Assembly (NCBI GenBank): GCA_014874235.1
Contig: JACWAC010000026.1
Span: 1 to 12,183 of the forward strand
From: Thermoplasmatales archaeon
GTDB taxonomy: Archaea > Thermoplasmatota > Thermoplasmata > Thermoplasmatales > GCA-001856825
DNA length: 12,183 nt
Direction: 5' to 3'
Shown: one piece after another, positions 12,163-12,183 of the stretch
Numbering within the stretch: the stretch's first letter is position 1
Layout of the letters: every line of letters starts with the position of its first letter
The notes under the pieces: generated by a model
What the model was told of the DNA's origin: nothing
The model's database searches: none
Seen by the model: only the letters and a program-made list of their open reading frames with translations
Made by a program: the position numbers and the translations under genes

Positions 12163-12183
12163 TTACTGTTTAATAATCTACTC

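Noticed and set aside
1..12183. CRISPR array, intact insertion sequence or replication origin
   Set aside because: No regularly spaced direct repeats, no full transposase and no Cdc6/Orc gene or origin-like repeat cluster were found.

Overview
The window looks archaeal, most likely from the Thermoplasmata (Thermoplasmatales-like). Evidence: an archaeal-type peptidyl-tRNA hydrolase (PTH2) very like Thermoplasma versions, a DUF2240-like protein, a class II serine tRNA with an anticodon-loop intron and no encoded CCA, TATA-like boxes placed about 25 nt before start codons (leaderless transcripts), and several GTG/TTG starts. The exact lineage is inference. No rRNA, CRISPR array or intact insertion sequence was seen.

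Left part (1-7.1 kb) is dense core-type sequence. An Lrp/AsnC regulator abuts an ABC ATP-binding gene (minus strand) that carries an in-frame TAA just after its H-loop and runs off the left edge. Divergent from it are ribulose-phosphate 3-epimerase and an overlapping TPR-like gene. A four-gene minus-strand operon follows: polytopic membrane protein, extracellular transglutaminase-like protein, a short possibly HisA-like protein, and a DUF2240-like protein. Then come PTH2 and a small membrane protein (plus), ammonia-dependent NAD synthetase (minus) and an intron-containing tRNA-Ser(GGA) (plus). Two pairs of convergent genes end with back-to-back stop codons.

Right part (7.1-12.2 kb), starting 3 nt from the 3' end of the tRNA gene, is an arsenic-resistance region entirely on the minus strand. 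In transcription order: an HxlR-family regulator; an ArsR regulator; a previously uncalled 45-codon ORF with three cysteines whose ATG overlaps the arsR stop; ArsB; a 400-nt spacer; a DJ-1/PfpI protein overlapping an ACR3 arsenite exporter; a probable broken small ORF; and a second HxlR regulator. The two HxlR proteins are paralogues sharing a C-x9-C motif and bracket the locus. The region thus has two unrelated arsenite exporters, three candidate thiol or metal-responsive regulators and two candidate small accessory proteins.

Likely working: ArsR (CxC box) and the Cys-containing HxlR proteins sense As(III) or thiol stress and control ArsB and ACR3, which export arsenite; the PfpI protein and the small Cys protein may help with thiol/metalloid handling. 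That last step is inference from position and cysteine content.
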